NCBI RefSeq assembly: GCF_008271655.1
Contig: NZ_VKKX01000044.1
Location: forward strand, 233,763-297,762
Length of the DNA: 64,000 nt
Source of the DNA: Gemmobacter caeruleus
GTDB taxonomy: Bacteria; Pseudomonadota; Alphaproteobacteria; Rhodobacterales; Rhodobacteraceae
Reading direction: 5' to 3'
The position numbers were made by a program, and so were the translations under genes. The notes under the pieces are model-generated. The model was not told the origin of the DNA. It worked only from the letters and a program-made list of their open reading frames with translations, and searched no databases. Position 1 is the first letter of the stretch. The number at the start of each line of letters is the position of its first letter. Shown here piece after piece: positions 9,670 to 17,361 of this stretch.

Positions 9670-12077
9670 GCAGCACCCCCTTCGACCGACCTGAGCCGCC
9701 GCAGACGCAGCGCGTTGGTCAGCACAAAGACCGAAGACAGCGCCATCGCCCCCGCCGCCAGCATGGGCGACAGTTGCGGCCCGCCAAAGGGCACCAGCGC
9801 CCCCGCCGCCACCGGGATCAGCGCGACATTATAGCCAAAGGCCCAGACGAGGTTCTGGCGGATGTTGCGCATCACCGCCCGGCTGACCGAAATCGCCGTG
9901 GCCGCGCCGCGCGGGTCGCCCGACATCAGCACCACCTCGGCCGCCTCGATGGCGACATCGGTGCCGTGCCCGATGGCAAGGCCCACATCCGCCGCCGCCA
10001 GCGCGGGGGCGTCGTTGATGCCATCGCCCACGAAGGCCACGCCGGGGCGCAGACTTTCGATGGCGGCGACCTTGCCGCCGGGCAGCACCTCGGCCCGGAC
10101 CTCGGCGATGCCGATCTCGCCGGCGACGGCAAGCGCCACGCGCTGCGCATCGCCGGTGATCATCGCGCTTTCCACCCCCATCTCGCGCAGCGCGGCAATC
10201 GCGGGCGCCGCGCCGGGTTTGACCCGGTCGGCCACCGCCAGCACGCCCATGGGCTTGCCCTCGACCGCCAGATAGATCGGCGTCTTGCCCTGCACGGCAA
10301 AGCCCTCGCCCTCGACCTGCCAGGGGCCAAGACCCCGCGGAAACATCCGCGCGGCGCCCAGGGTCACGCGCTGGCCTTCGACCATCGCCTCGGCGCCATG
10401 GCCGGGGGTGGCCGCGAAATCCTGCGCCGGCGGGATTTGCAGGCCCTGCGCCTCGGCGGCCTGCACGACCGCGCGGGCCAGCGGATGTTCCGAGGCCCCC
10501 TCGACCGCCGCCGCCAGCCGCAGCAGATGCGGCGAGGCGGGTTTGAGGTCGGTCAGCACCGGCTTGCCCTCGGTCAGGGTGCCGGTCTTGTCAAAGGCCA
10601 CGCGGCGCACCTTGGACAGGGTTTGCAGCGCCTCGCCCCGCCGGAACAGCACTCCCAGTTCGGCGGCCCGCCCCGTGCCCACCATGATGGAGACAGGCGT
10701 GGCCAGCCCCATGGCGCAGGGGCAGGCGATGATCAGGACCGAGACGCCGGCGACCAGCGCCTCGGCCAGACCCGGACCGAAGATCAGCCAGATCAGCACG
10801 GTCAGCACCGCCAGCCCCATCACCGCCGGCACGAACCACAGCGTGATGCGATCGACCAGCGCCTGCACCGGCAGCTTGGCCGATTGCGCCTCCTCCACCA
10901 TGGCAATGATGCGCGACAGGACGGTATCGCCGCCGACCTCGGTCACCTGCATCACCAGCGCGCCGGTGCCGTTCACCGTGCCGCCGGTCAGCCGGTCGCC
11001 CGGCGCCTTGGCCACCGGCAGCGCCTCGCCGGTCAGCATGGCCTCGTCCACGGCCGAGCGCCCCTCCTCCACCACGCCATCCAGCGGCACCCGCGCGCCG
11101 GGGCGGATCATCAGCCGCGCGCCGGGGCGGATGGTGGCGACCGGCAACTCCTGCCAGCCCTCGGGCACCGAAAGCAGCGCGGTATCCGGGCGCAGGCCCA
11201 CCAGCCCGGCAATCGCCGCCCCGGCCCGGCCCCGCGCCCGCGCCTCCATCAGCCGGCCAGCCAGGATCAGCACCACGATCACCGCCGCGGCCTCGAAATA
11301 CACCGCGCGGGCGGCGGCGGGCAGGACCTGCGCCGCAAAGGTCGCGACCGTGGAATAGGACCAGGCCGCCAGGGTGCCGACCGCGACAAGGCTGTTCATG
11401 TCGGGCGCCCCGCGCATCAGCGCGGGCAAGCCCTTGCGAAAGAAGCGCCGCCCCGGCAAGGCCAGCACAACGGTTGCCAGCACGAATTGCCCGACCCAGA
11501 GCCAGAGCTGCGGCACCAGCCCCATCAGCCAGTGATGAAAGGCCGGGATGAGATGCCCGCCCATCTCGGTGACGAATACCGGCGCCGTCAGCAGCGCCGC
11601 CAGCCAGAGATCGCGGCGCAGCGCGGCCATTTCGCGGCTGCGCGCATCGGGGTCGGCGCTGGTCAGCGGCGTCGCGGCAAAGCCCGCCTTGGTGACCTGC
11701 GCGGCCAGCGCCTCGGGGCTGGCGGCGCCTTCCCACATGGTGATCGTGGCGCGGCGGGCGGCCAGATTGGCCCGCGCCTCCAGCACGCCGGGCTGGGCGG
11801 CCAAGACCCGCTCCACCCGCCCGGTGCATGAGGCGCAGGTCATCCCCTCCACCGCCAATTGCACTGTCACCTGCCGCGCCGGATAGCCCGCCCTGGCCAG
11901 GGCCGCCGTCATCGTCTCGGGCGTGGCGGGGCTGTCAAAGCGCACTTCGGCGCTTTCATCGGCCAGATTGACCCGGGCCGCCGCGACGCCGGGCTGCGCG
12001 GTCAGCACCCTTTCGGCCCGCGCCACGCAAGAGGCGCAGGTCATCCCGTCGAGTTTCAGGCGCAGGGTCTGGGTCAT
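9666..12077 (-). CDS. copA: Copper-exporting P1B-type ATPase
   Basis: Pumps Cu(I) from the cytoplasm using ATP. The protein is 803 residues from the ATG (GGAG nearby). It has two N-terminal HMA domains with CxxC at C14/C17 and C81/C84. The membrane metal site is C-P-C (IACPCAMGLATP), the phosphorylation motif DKTGTLT, and the hinge block VGDGINDAPALAAADVG. The HP dipeptide of the nucleotide domain is present (SEHPLARAV). The CPC plus HMA pattern defines the Cu+ subclass. It is the first gene of the copA-cueR operon, driven by the CueR promoter about 45-75 bp upstream. An open frame extends upstream of the ATG but overlaps the promoter and is not coding. Confidence 0.96.
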   Translation of the reverse strand: MTQTLRLKLDGMTCASCVARAERVLTAQPGVAAARVNLADESAEVRFDSPATPETMTAALARAGYPARQVTVQLAVEGMTCASCTGRVERVLAAQPGVLEARANLAARRATITMWEGAASPEALAAQVTKAGFAATPLTSADPDARSREMAALRRDLWLAALLTAPVFVTEMGGHLIPAFHHWLMGLVPQLWLWVGQFVLATVVLALPGRRFFRKGLPALMRGAPDMNSLVAVGTLAAWSYSTVATFAAQVLPAAARAVYFEAAAVIVVLILAGRLMEARARGRAGAAIAGLVGLRPDTALLSVPEGWQELPVATIRPGARLMIRPGARVPLDGVVEEGRSAVDEAMLTGEALPVAKAPGDRLTGGTVNGTGALVMQVTEVGGDTVLSRIIAMVEEAQSAKLPVQALVDRITLWFVPAVMGLAVLTVLIWLIFGPGLAEALVAGVSVLIIACPCAMGLATPVSIMVGTGRAAELGVLFRRGEALQTLSKVRRVAFDKTGTLTEGKPVLTDLKPASPHLLRLAAAVEGASEHPLARAVVQAAEAQGLQIPPAQDFAATPGHGAEAMVEGQRVTLGAARMFPRGLGPWQVEGEGFAVQGKTPIYLAVEGKPMGVLAVADRVKPGAAPAIAALREMGVESAMITGDAQRVALAVAGEIGIAEVRAEVLPGGKVAAIESLRPGVAFVGDGINDAPALAAADVGLAIGHGTDVAIEAAEVVLMSGDPRGAATAISVSRAVMRNIRQNLVWAFGYNVALIPVAAGALVPFGGPQLSPMLAAGAMALSSVFVLTNALRLRRLRSVEGGAA

Positions 12078-12121
12078 GGCGGTCTCCGGTCTCTCGGGCG
12101 TGGTCGGTTGGTTCTGGGCAG

Positions 12122-12152
12122 GATATGGGGCTTCCCGTGACTGGAAGGTCAA
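12122..12152 (-). promoter_or_regulatory. CueR-type promoter of copA-cueR
   Basis: On the minus strand: -35 TTGACC (12152-12147), then a 19-bp spacer holding the dyad CTTCC-N7-GGAAG, then -10 CATATC (12127-12122). The over-long 19-bp spacer and dyad are the hallmark of MerR-family activated promoters and match the E. coli CueR operator pattern. The predicted transcript start is near 12115. Confidence 0.9.
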
Positions 12153-12202
12153 GCCCCGTCTCACACATTTTCGCGATGCGCGGGGCCGCATGGCCCGGGG
12201 GC

Positions 12203-12233
12203 TTGACCTTCCCCCTGCTGGAAGCCCCATATG
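12203..12233 (+). promoter_or_regulatory. CueR-type promoter of copZ
   Basis: Plus strand: -35 TTGACC (12203-12208), 19-bp spacer containing CTTCC-N7-GGAAG, -10 CATATG (12228-12233). It is nearly identical to the copA promoter and faces away from it, with the two -35 boxes 50 bp apart. Confidence 0.9.
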
Positions 12234-12271
12234 TCCCCCAAATACCGCCATCACCGCCGAGGAGAGCCGCC

Positions 12272-12475
12272 ATGACCACCACCCTTGCCATTCCCGACAT
12301 GAGCTGCGGCCATTGCCGCGCCTCGATCCAGTCGGCGCTTGCGCCCCTGCCGGGGGTGAGCGCGATCCGTTTCGACGCCGAGGCCCGCACCGCCGAGATC
12401 GACGGCACCGTGCCGCCCGAGACGCTGATCCGCACGCTGGCCGAGATCGGCTTTCCGGCCAGCCTGACGCGCTGA
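12272..12475 (+). CDS. copZ: Copper chaperone, HMA domain (CopZ-like)
   Basis: A 67-residue single heavy-metal-associated domain with MSCGHC (C12, C15) and a beta-alpha-beta-beta-alpha-beta pattern. It would bind Cu(I) and deliver it to the HMA domains of CopA or pass it to CueR. The ATG has GAGGAGAG upstream and lies about 38 bp after the CueR-type -10 box. It ends at a TGA just before an 8-bp-stem hairpin, so it appears to be a monocistronic copper-induced unit. In-frame codons extend upstream across the promoter and are not used. The identity as a small copper chaperone is strong; the gene name follows the context. Confidence 0.93.
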   Translation: MTTTLAIPDMSCGHCRASIQSALAPLPGVSAIRFDAEARTAEIDGTVPPETLIRTLAEIGFPASLTR

Positions 12476-12497
12476 TCCGGGAAGTCCGCATCCCTGT

Positions 12498-12517
12498 GGC
12501 AGTTTTCACAAACTGCC
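12498..12517 (+). terminator. Terminator-like hairpin after copZ
   Basis: GGCAGTTT-TCAC-AAACTGCC, a perfect 8-bp stem, followed by TCAAATTTTTG, which supplies a short U-rich tail. Confidence 0.8.
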
Positions 12518-12558
12518 TCAAATTTTTGCGATTTCGCCGGATTGCGCCTGAATATCGC

Positions 12559-12587
12559 TTGCTCCGCCCATAGGCGCGACATAATTG
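12559..12587 (+). promoter_or_regulatory. Candidate sigma-70-like promoter of the Gln-rich peptide transcript
   Basis: TTGCTC, 17-bp spacer, TAATTG. It lies between the copZ terminator and the small reading frame at 12710. The predicted start near 12594 would leave a leader of about 115 nt. Confidence 0.45.
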
Positions 12588-12709
12588 GCGGCGAAAGCGT
12601 CACGCGCTTGCCATTCCACGGCCGGATTGCCCTTGCAGGCTGTCGGTTGGCGGTTAGCAAGTTCGGCCGCCCGTAACGTGTCATGAGCCAGTGTATTCGG
12701 AGCAAGAAG

Positions 12710-12829
12710 ATGGCCCAATCGCAACAACCGCAACCCGCCCAGCAACAACAGGGTGGCGGTGAAAGCCCCGCCCCGCAGCAACAGCAGCAGGGCAGCCAGC
12801 CGATCTTTCGGGACTGGGCGTCGATCTGA
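12710..12829 (+). CDS. Possible 39-residue Gln-rich microprotein
   Basis: ATG preceded by GGAG eight bases upstream, 39 codons, TGA. About a third of the residues are Gln, in the runs QQQQ and QQQQQ mixed with Pro/Ala/Gly. The C-terminus is different in character: QPIFRDWASI. It has no Cys, membrane segment or signal peptide. It sits in an independent unit with a candidate promoter upstream and a strong terminator 38 bp after the stop. I recognise no family. The leader or the whole transcript could instead be a regulatory RNA. Conserved homologues would decide, particularly conservation of the last ten residues. Confidence 0.5.
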   Translation: MAQSQQPQPAQQQQGGGESPAPQQQQQGSQPIFRDWASI

Positions 12830-12867
12830 TCGTCGCATCCCGAAGACCAGACGGGTCTTGACCAAAG

Positions 12868-12894
12868 CGGGGCCAGCCGATCAGGCTGGCCCCG
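12868..12894 (+). terminator. Intrinsic terminator after Gln-rich peptide
   Basis: An 11-bp perfect stem (CGGGGCCAGCC / GGCTGGCCCCG) with a 5-nt loop GATCA, followed by TTCCGTTTCG. It lies 35 bp before the next gene, so the two are probably separate units. Confidence 0.85.
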
Positions 12895-12929
12895 TTCCGT
12901 TTCGCCCCTGTCCCTGCCGTGTGACCCCG

Positions 12930-13271
12930 ATGCCCGATCCGGTTTCCTCGATCCCCAATCTCGGCCCCGCATCGGAGGCGGCCTTTGCCCGCGCCGGTAT
13001 CCATTCGGCCGATGCGATCCGCGCCATGGGCGCCGATGCGGCCTATCTGGCGCTGATGCAAAGCGGCACGCCGCCGCATTTCATCGGCTATTATGTGCTG
13101 GTGATGGGGTTGCAGGGCCGGCCCTGGAACGATTGCAAGGGCGACGAGAAAAAGGCCCTGCGCCTGCGCTTTGACGCGCTGAAGGCGCGGGTGGCGGTGC
13201 AGGCGGCGCCTTCGGGCCTGCCGCGCGATCTGGAAACCGCGCTGAACGTGATCGGCGTGCGGCCGAAATGA
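12930..13271 (+). CDS. TfoX C-terminal-domain-like protein
   Basis: A 113-residue protein beginning MPDPVSSIPNLGPASEAAF. The I-x-N-L-G-P-x-S-E start and the helix-hairpin-helix-like layout (AFARAGIHSADAIRAMGADAAYL) match the TfoX C-terminal domain, found alone in many bacteria or fused to a TfoX N-terminal domain in competence regulators. The rest is basic and Leu/Ala-rich, with no catalytic motif. No good ribosome site is visible before the ATG, so the exact start is uncertain. It converges on ndk across a shared hairpin. Function is unknown; the domain suggests nucleic-acid contact (inference). Confidence 0.75.
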   Translation: MPDPVSSIPNLGPASEAAFARAGIHSADAIRAMGADAAYLALMQSGTPPHFIGYYVLVMGLQGRPWNDCKGDEKKALRLRFDALKARVAVQAAPSGLPRDLETALNVIGVRPK

Positions 13272-13274
13272 AAA

Positions 13275-13297
13275 GGGCCGCCCCCGCGGGACGGCCC
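13275..13297. terminator. Shared terminator hairpin between TfoX-like gene and ndk
   Basis: GGGCCG ... CGGCCC with an inner CCCGCGGG palindrome, flanked by AAAA on the left and CTCT on the right. It is placed between two convergent genes. Confidence 0.7.
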
Positions 13298-13324
13298 CTC
13301 TGATCTTGCGACCCGTGGCTGAAA

Positions 13325-13747
13325 TCAGCCCACCAGTTCCAGACCCGAGAAGAAGAACGCGATCTCGCGCGCGGCCGAGGTCTCGCTGTCCGAACCATGG
13401 ACCGAGTTCTCGCCTTTCGACAGGGCGAATTCCTTGCGGATGGTGCCTTCGGCGGCCTGGGCCGGATCGGTCGCGCCCATCACTTCGCGGTTCTTCGCGA
13501 TGGCGCCTTCGCCTTCCAGCACCTGCACCACGACCGGCTCGGACGCCATGAAGCTGCACAGTTCGCCATAGAAGGGGCGCTCGGCATGTTCGGCATAGAA
13601 CTGGCCGGCTTGCGCGGGCGACAGGTGGATGCGCTTGGAGGCGACGACGCGCAGGCCGGCTTCCTCGAATTTCGCGACGATCTTGCCGGTCAGGTTGCGC
13701 TTGGTGGCGTCGGGCTTGACGATCGACAGGGTGCGTTCAATGGCCAT
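13325..13747 (-). CDS. ndk: Nucleoside diphosphate kinase
   Basis: Balances NTP and dNTP pools by a ping-pong phospho-histidine mechanism. The 140 residues are the family length. The opening [16 protein letters not shown] is diagnostic, the active-site histidine lies in the NSVHGSDS block near residue 117, and R-x-x-x-G-x-T-D-P is seen as [10 protein letters not shown]. The start is ATG with GGAGAG upstream (read on the minus strand as CGGAGAGCCCTC). It is monocistronic, with a convergent TfoX-like gene downstream and a divergent MarC gene upstream. Confidence 0.98.
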   Translation of the reverse strand: MAIERTLSIVKPDATKRNLTGKIVAKFEEAGLRVVASKRIHLSPAQAGQFYAEHAERPFYGELCSFMASEPVVVQVLEGEGAIAKNREVMGATDPAQAAEGTIRKEFALSKGENSVHGSDSETSAAREIAFFFSGLELVG

Positions 13748-13914
13748 GAGGGCTCTCCGTTCGGTTCTGGCGCGGGGTTTTGCGGCCTGCGCTTATTTTG
13801 TGGGCGCGCTCTAGCATGGCCCGGCGATGTTGAAAAGAGCATGACATGTATCGTCGGCATGAGGTCGGGCGGCGCCCCATTGCGCGCTGCGCCGATCCGC
13901 GCCACGATGGGCGC

Positions 13915-14535
13915 ATGATCGACAGCGCCTTTCTCATCACCGCGACAGCCACGCTCTTTGTGGTGATCGACCCGCCGGGCCTCGTGCCGCTTTTCATCGC
14001 GCTCACGCGCGGCATGAGCGTGGAGCGGCGGCGCGCGCTGGCCACCCGCGCCTGCCTGATCGCGGTGGCGATCCTGGCGGCCTTTGCCATCGCGGGCGAG
14101 GCATTGCTGGGCTTCATCGGCATCACCATGCCGGCCTTTCGCATCGCGGGCGGGATCCTGCTGTTTCTGACCGCGCTCGACATGCTGTTTGAACGCCGCA
14201 CCCAGCGGCGCGAGGGGCAACATGCCGAACCCGATCACGACCCTTCGGTCTTTCCGCTGGCGACGCCGCTGATCGCGGGGTCGGGGGCGATTGCGACGAT
14301 GATCCTGCTGGTCAGCCAGGCGGGCGGCGGCGTCACCGGCATGGCGGCGGCGATCGGGGTCATGCTGGCGGTCATGGGCTCGACCTATGCCTTCCTGCTG
14401 GCCGCCCCGCCGCTGGAGCGGTTGCTGGGGCGCACCGGCACCATCGTCATCACCCGGTTGCTGGGCATGTTGCTGGCGGCACTTTCGGTGCAATTCGTGA
14501 TCGACGGGGTGCGCGGCACCGGGCTGATCGGATGA
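13915..14535 (+). CDS. MarC-family (UPF0056) inner membrane protein
   Basis: A 206-residue integral membrane protein with about six hydrophobic segments. The family signature near the N-terminus is present as VVIDPPGLVPLFIAL, and the mid-protein PLATPLIAGSGAIATMIL is the second inverted-repeat signature (P-L-x-x-P-x-x-x-G-P/S-G). MarC proteins have no established transport substrate, and the old link to multiple antibiotic resistance was withdrawn. The ATG was chosen at MIDSAF because upstream codons are Arg/His-rich and unlike a membrane protein. The stop overlaps the next gene's ATG (ATGA), so the two are probably translated together. Confidence 0.9.
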   Translation: MIDSAFLITATATLFVVIDPPGLVPLFIALTRGMSVERRRALATRACLIAVAILAAFAIAGEALLGFIGITMPAFRIAGGILLFLTALDMLFERRTQRREGQHAEPDHDPSVFPLATPLIAGSGAIATMILLVSQAGGGVTGMAAAIGVMLAVMGSTYAFLLAAPPLERLLGRTGTIVITRLLGMLLAALSVQFVIDGVRGTGLIG

Positions 14536-15113
14536 TGGAGGGCGACAATTTCGCCCGCGCGACCTATCTGCTGGTCATCCTTGTGGTGCTGGGCGGCTGG
14601 GCGTTGGTGGAATATCGCGGTCGGCTTGGCTTTGCGCTGCGCTCGGCCCTGGCCTGGGGGCTGATCTTCGTGGGCGGGCTGGCGGCGCTTGGCCTGTGGA
14701 ACGACATCCGCCCGCGTTTCGCCCCCGTGCAGCAGACCGAAGGCGCCAGCCTGGTGACCGAACGCGCGCGGGACGGGCATTTCTACCTGACGCTGACCAT
14801 CGACGGGCAGCCGGTTGAATTCGTGGTGGATACCGGCGCTTCGGGCGTGGTGATCGGGCAGGACGATGCCGCCCGGCTGGGGATCGAGACCGAGGGGCTG
14901 GCCTTTCTGGGCGAGGCGCAGACCGCGAATGGCGCGGTGCGCACCGCGCGGGTCTGGCTGCGCGATGTGCGGCTGGGGGACTGGAGCGACGCCGATCTGC
15001 CCGCCTATGTCACCCAGGGCGAGATGCGCGGGTCGTTGCTGGGGATGGATTATCTGCATCTCTACCGGATGGAGATCGACGGCAACCAGATGCGGCTGAC
15101 GCGCCGGAACTGA
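14532..15113 (+). CDS. Membrane-anchored retropepsin-like aspartic protease
   Basis: A 193-residue protein of the bacterial clan-AA (TIGR02281-type) family. Two N-terminal transmembrane segments (about residues 11-28 and 38-55) are followed by a single aspartic-protease lobe. This carries the catalytic D100-T-G-A-S motif after VEFVV, and a later LLGMDYL block equivalent to the hydrophobic-hydrophobic-Gly of retropepsins. One lobe implies an active homodimer. The protease domain follows the second membrane helix and could face the periplasm (inference). Starts at M1 or M2 differ by one codon. It is coupled to the upstream marC gene; the substrate is unknown. Confidence 0.88.
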   Translation: MMEGDNFARATYLLVILVVLGGWALVEYRGRLGFALRSALAWGLIFVGGLAALGLWNDIRPRFAPVQQTEGASLVTERARDGHFYLTLTIDGQPVEFVVDTGASGVVIGQDDAARLGIETEGLAFLGEAQTANGAVRTARVWLRDVRLGDWSDADLPAYVTQGEMRGSLLGMDYLHLYRMEIDGNQMRLTRRN

Positions 15114-15246
15114 CCGGGAGGCGACAGGCGAACGGTCTTGCGGGCGCCTCACGGTTTGCTTGGCTGTCACGGGCGGATCAAACCGCAGCAGTGTCAGCAT
15201 TGCGGCGCAGTTTTCGTCCCGAAGGGCTGCGCGGCAACATAAGGGC

Positions 15247-15714
15247 TCAGCCCGCCGGGGCGCCGCTTTCGGCCTTCTTGGCCCAGCGGCCGCCCTCCTC
15301 TGACCAGTATTGCGCCGCCTGACCTTCGGCCACCACGGCCTTCCACAGCCCGCGCGCGCGGTTCACCGCGCCTTCGTCCTGCCCGTCGAACAGCACCCAG
15401 ACCCGTTCCAGCCCCGCGGCCTCGCCCGGCAGGGGATCCGCGCCATCGACCAGCATCAGCGCCCGCGCGCCATTGGCGATGGCGCCCTGCCCCAGCAGGA
15501 CCGGCTGATCGGCATCCTGCGGCCCACCTGCCAGCCCGTGCGGCAAAAAGCCGTCCTCGGGATGCAGCCAGAGCCACTGATCCAGCCGGTCCAGCGCATC
15601 GGGGTCGGTGCCGCGCAGCATCACCCGCCAGCCCGCCTGCAAGGCGCGTTCCAGAAGCGCGCGCGCAGTGTCCTGCACGCTGCTCTGGGTGATGTGGTAG
15701 AACAGGACCGGCAT
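15247..15714 (-). CDS. holC: DNA polymerase III subunit chi
   Basis: A 155-residue protein starting MPVLFYHITQSSVQDTARALLERAL, the typical opening of HolC. Middle segments WLWLHPEDGFLPHG and QPVLLG..ANGARALMLVDG are also family-typical. Chi belongs to the clamp-loader complex and contacts SSB through psi or directly; alphaproteobacteria usually lack psi. The coding region lies 10 bp downstream of pepA in the same direction, the common alphaproteobacterial pepA-holC pair. The C-terminal tail after residue 135 is Gly/Ala/Lys-rich and poorly conserved in the family. Confidence 0.93.
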   Translation of the reverse strand: MPVLFYHITQSSVQDTARALLERALQAGWRVMLRGTDPDALDRLDQWLWLHPEDGFLPHGLAGGPQDADQPVLLGQGAIANGARALMLVDGADPLPGEAAGLERVWVLFDGQDEGAVNRARGLWKAVVAEGQAAQYWSEEGGRWAKKAESGAPAG

Positions 15715-15724
15715 CGGCGGCGCG

Positions 15725-17194
15725 TCAGCGCTCGAACCGGTCGCGGATCATGCGGTTCAGCGCCATGACGCCCCAGCCCGTCGCGCCCTTGGGCGCGAGC
15801 GGGGTGTCGGATTTCAGCAACGCCGTGCCCGCGATATCGAGATGGATCCAGGGCATGTCATCCTTGACGAAACGTTGCAGGAACTGCGCCGCGGTGATCG
15901 CCCCGCCATCGCGCCCGCCCACATTCATCATGTCGGCGATGCGGGATTTCAGCTTCGCGTCATAGGCCGGGCCCATCGGCAGGCGCCAGGCACCCTCGCC
16001 CTCGGCCCGGGCGGCGCGCAGGAACTGGTCGCAGAACGCATCGTCATTGGAGAAAACGCCTGTATTTTCATGGCCAAGCGCGATGATGATCGCGCCGGTC
16101 AGCGTGGCCAGATCGACCATGCCGCAGGGGGCAAAGCGTTCTTGCGCATACCACAGCACATCGGCCAGCACGAGCCGGCCTTCGGCATCGGTATTGATCA
16201 CCTCGATCGTGTCGCCCTTCATCGAACGCACCACATCGCCCGGGCGCTGCGCGCGGCCCGAGGGCATGTTCTCGACCAGACCGACCAGACCCACGACATT
16301 GGCCCTGGCCTTGCGCAGGGCCAGCGTGCGCATCACGCCGGCCACCACGCCGGCGCCGCCCATGTCCATGGTCATTTCCTCCATCCCGGCGGCGGGCTTG
16401 ATGGAGATGCCGCCGGTGTCGAAGACCACGCCCTTGCCGATCAGCGCCAGCGGCGCTTCGCCCTCGGCGCCGCCCTTCCACTGCATGACCACGACCTTGG
16501 AGGGGCTTTCCGACCCCTGCCCCACGCCCAGAAGCGCGCCCATGCCCAGCCTGGTGAGGTCTTCTTCCTCAAGGATCTCGACCTCCAGCCCCAGTTCCTG
16601 CATCGCGGCCAGACGGGCGGCGAAATCATAGGTGGTCAGGATATTCGCGGGTTCGTTGGTCAGGTCGCGGGTGAAGAACACCCCCTCGGCCAGCGCGGCC
16701 AGCGGCGCGGCCTCGGCGGCGGTCTTTTCCGGGTCGGCCACCATCAGGGTGACCGGGCCGGGGCGCTTGGCCTCGGCGGTCTTGTGGGCGCTGAAATCAT
16801 AGGCCCGCAACGCCAGCCCGAAGGACAGATCGGCCGCCAGTTTTACCCCCTCGGCCAGAACCAGCGTGCCGGCCTTGGACAGCGCGCGCCCGATGGTGCC
16901 GCCGGCGGCACGCGCCGCGGTCGCCTCGGCCTTGCGATCCAGCTTGACCACCTGCACCGCCTCGGCCGCAAGACCGGCGGGCCAGGCCAGATCGGCGCTT
17001 TCGCCCGATTTCAGCGCGGCAAAATCGCCCGAGGCCAGATAGCGCGCCACTGCGCCCCGGGTCAGCTTGTCCAGCCGCCGCCCCGCCGCGCCGGTCTTGC
17101 CGTTCTCATCGACGACCAGAACGATGCGGCCGGCAAGCTCGGCCAGCCCCTCGAGATTGACGGGCTGAAACTGGAGCGGGACGGGATGCGACAT
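15725..17194 (-). CDS. pepA: Leucyl aminopeptidase (M17, cytosol aminopeptidase)
   Basis: Removes N-terminal amino acids from peptides with a two-metal centre. The 489-residue start at MSHPVPLQF has GAGG upstream; a longer frame lacks family similarity. The C-terminal catalytic domain shows GKGVVFDTGGISIKP (metal-ligand Lys and Asp), MKGDTIEVINTDAEGRLVL with the M17 signature NTDAEGRL, and the GGAGV and DIAGTALL blocks. The N-terminal macrodomain-like part is Ala-rich. E. coli PepA also binds DNA, but no evidence bears on that here. It heads the pepA-holC operon, divergent from lptF. Confidence 0.96.
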   Translation of the reverse strand: MSHPVPLQFQPVNLEGLAELAGRIVLVVDENGKTGAAGRRLDKLTRGAVARYLASGDFAALKSGESADLAWPAGLAAEAVQVVKLDRKAEATAARAAGGTIGRALSKAGTLVLAEGVKLAADLSFGLALRAYDFSAHKTAEAKRPGPVTLMVADPEKTAAEAAPLAALAEGVFFTRDLTNEPANILTTYDFAARLAAMQELGLEVEILEEEDLTRLGMGALLGVGQGSESPSKVVVMQWKGGAEGEAPLALIGKGVVFDTGGISIKPAAGMEEMTMDMGGAGVVAGVMRTLALRKARANVVGLVGLVENMPSGRAQRPGDVVRSMKGDTIEVINTDAEGRLVLADVLWYAQERFAPCGMVDLATLTGAIIIALGHENTGVFSNDDAFCDQFLRAARAEGEGAWRLPMGPAYDAKLKSRIADMMNVGGRDGGAITAAQFLQRFVKDDMPWIHLDIAGTALLKSDTPLAPKGATGWGVMALNRMIRDRFER

Positions 17195-17361
17195 GGGGAA
17201 CCTCGATCTGTCTTGGGCCTGCCCGCGCCATTCACGGGCGGGCTTTCGCGGTGAGGCTATCCGCCCGGCCCCGGCTTGACCAGATAGCAGTTTTCCCCGC
17301 CGGGGAATTCGGATAGCGTCCCGCGCAACGAAACACGAGGCAGGCAAGGGGACGGAACGGG

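Noticed and set aside
15152-15185. CGGTTTG ... CAAACCG arms between the protease and holC, considered as a tRNA or terminator
   Set aside because: The 20-nt loop has no tRNA arms or T-loop consensus and there is no U-tract; at most a weak hairpin between convergent genes.
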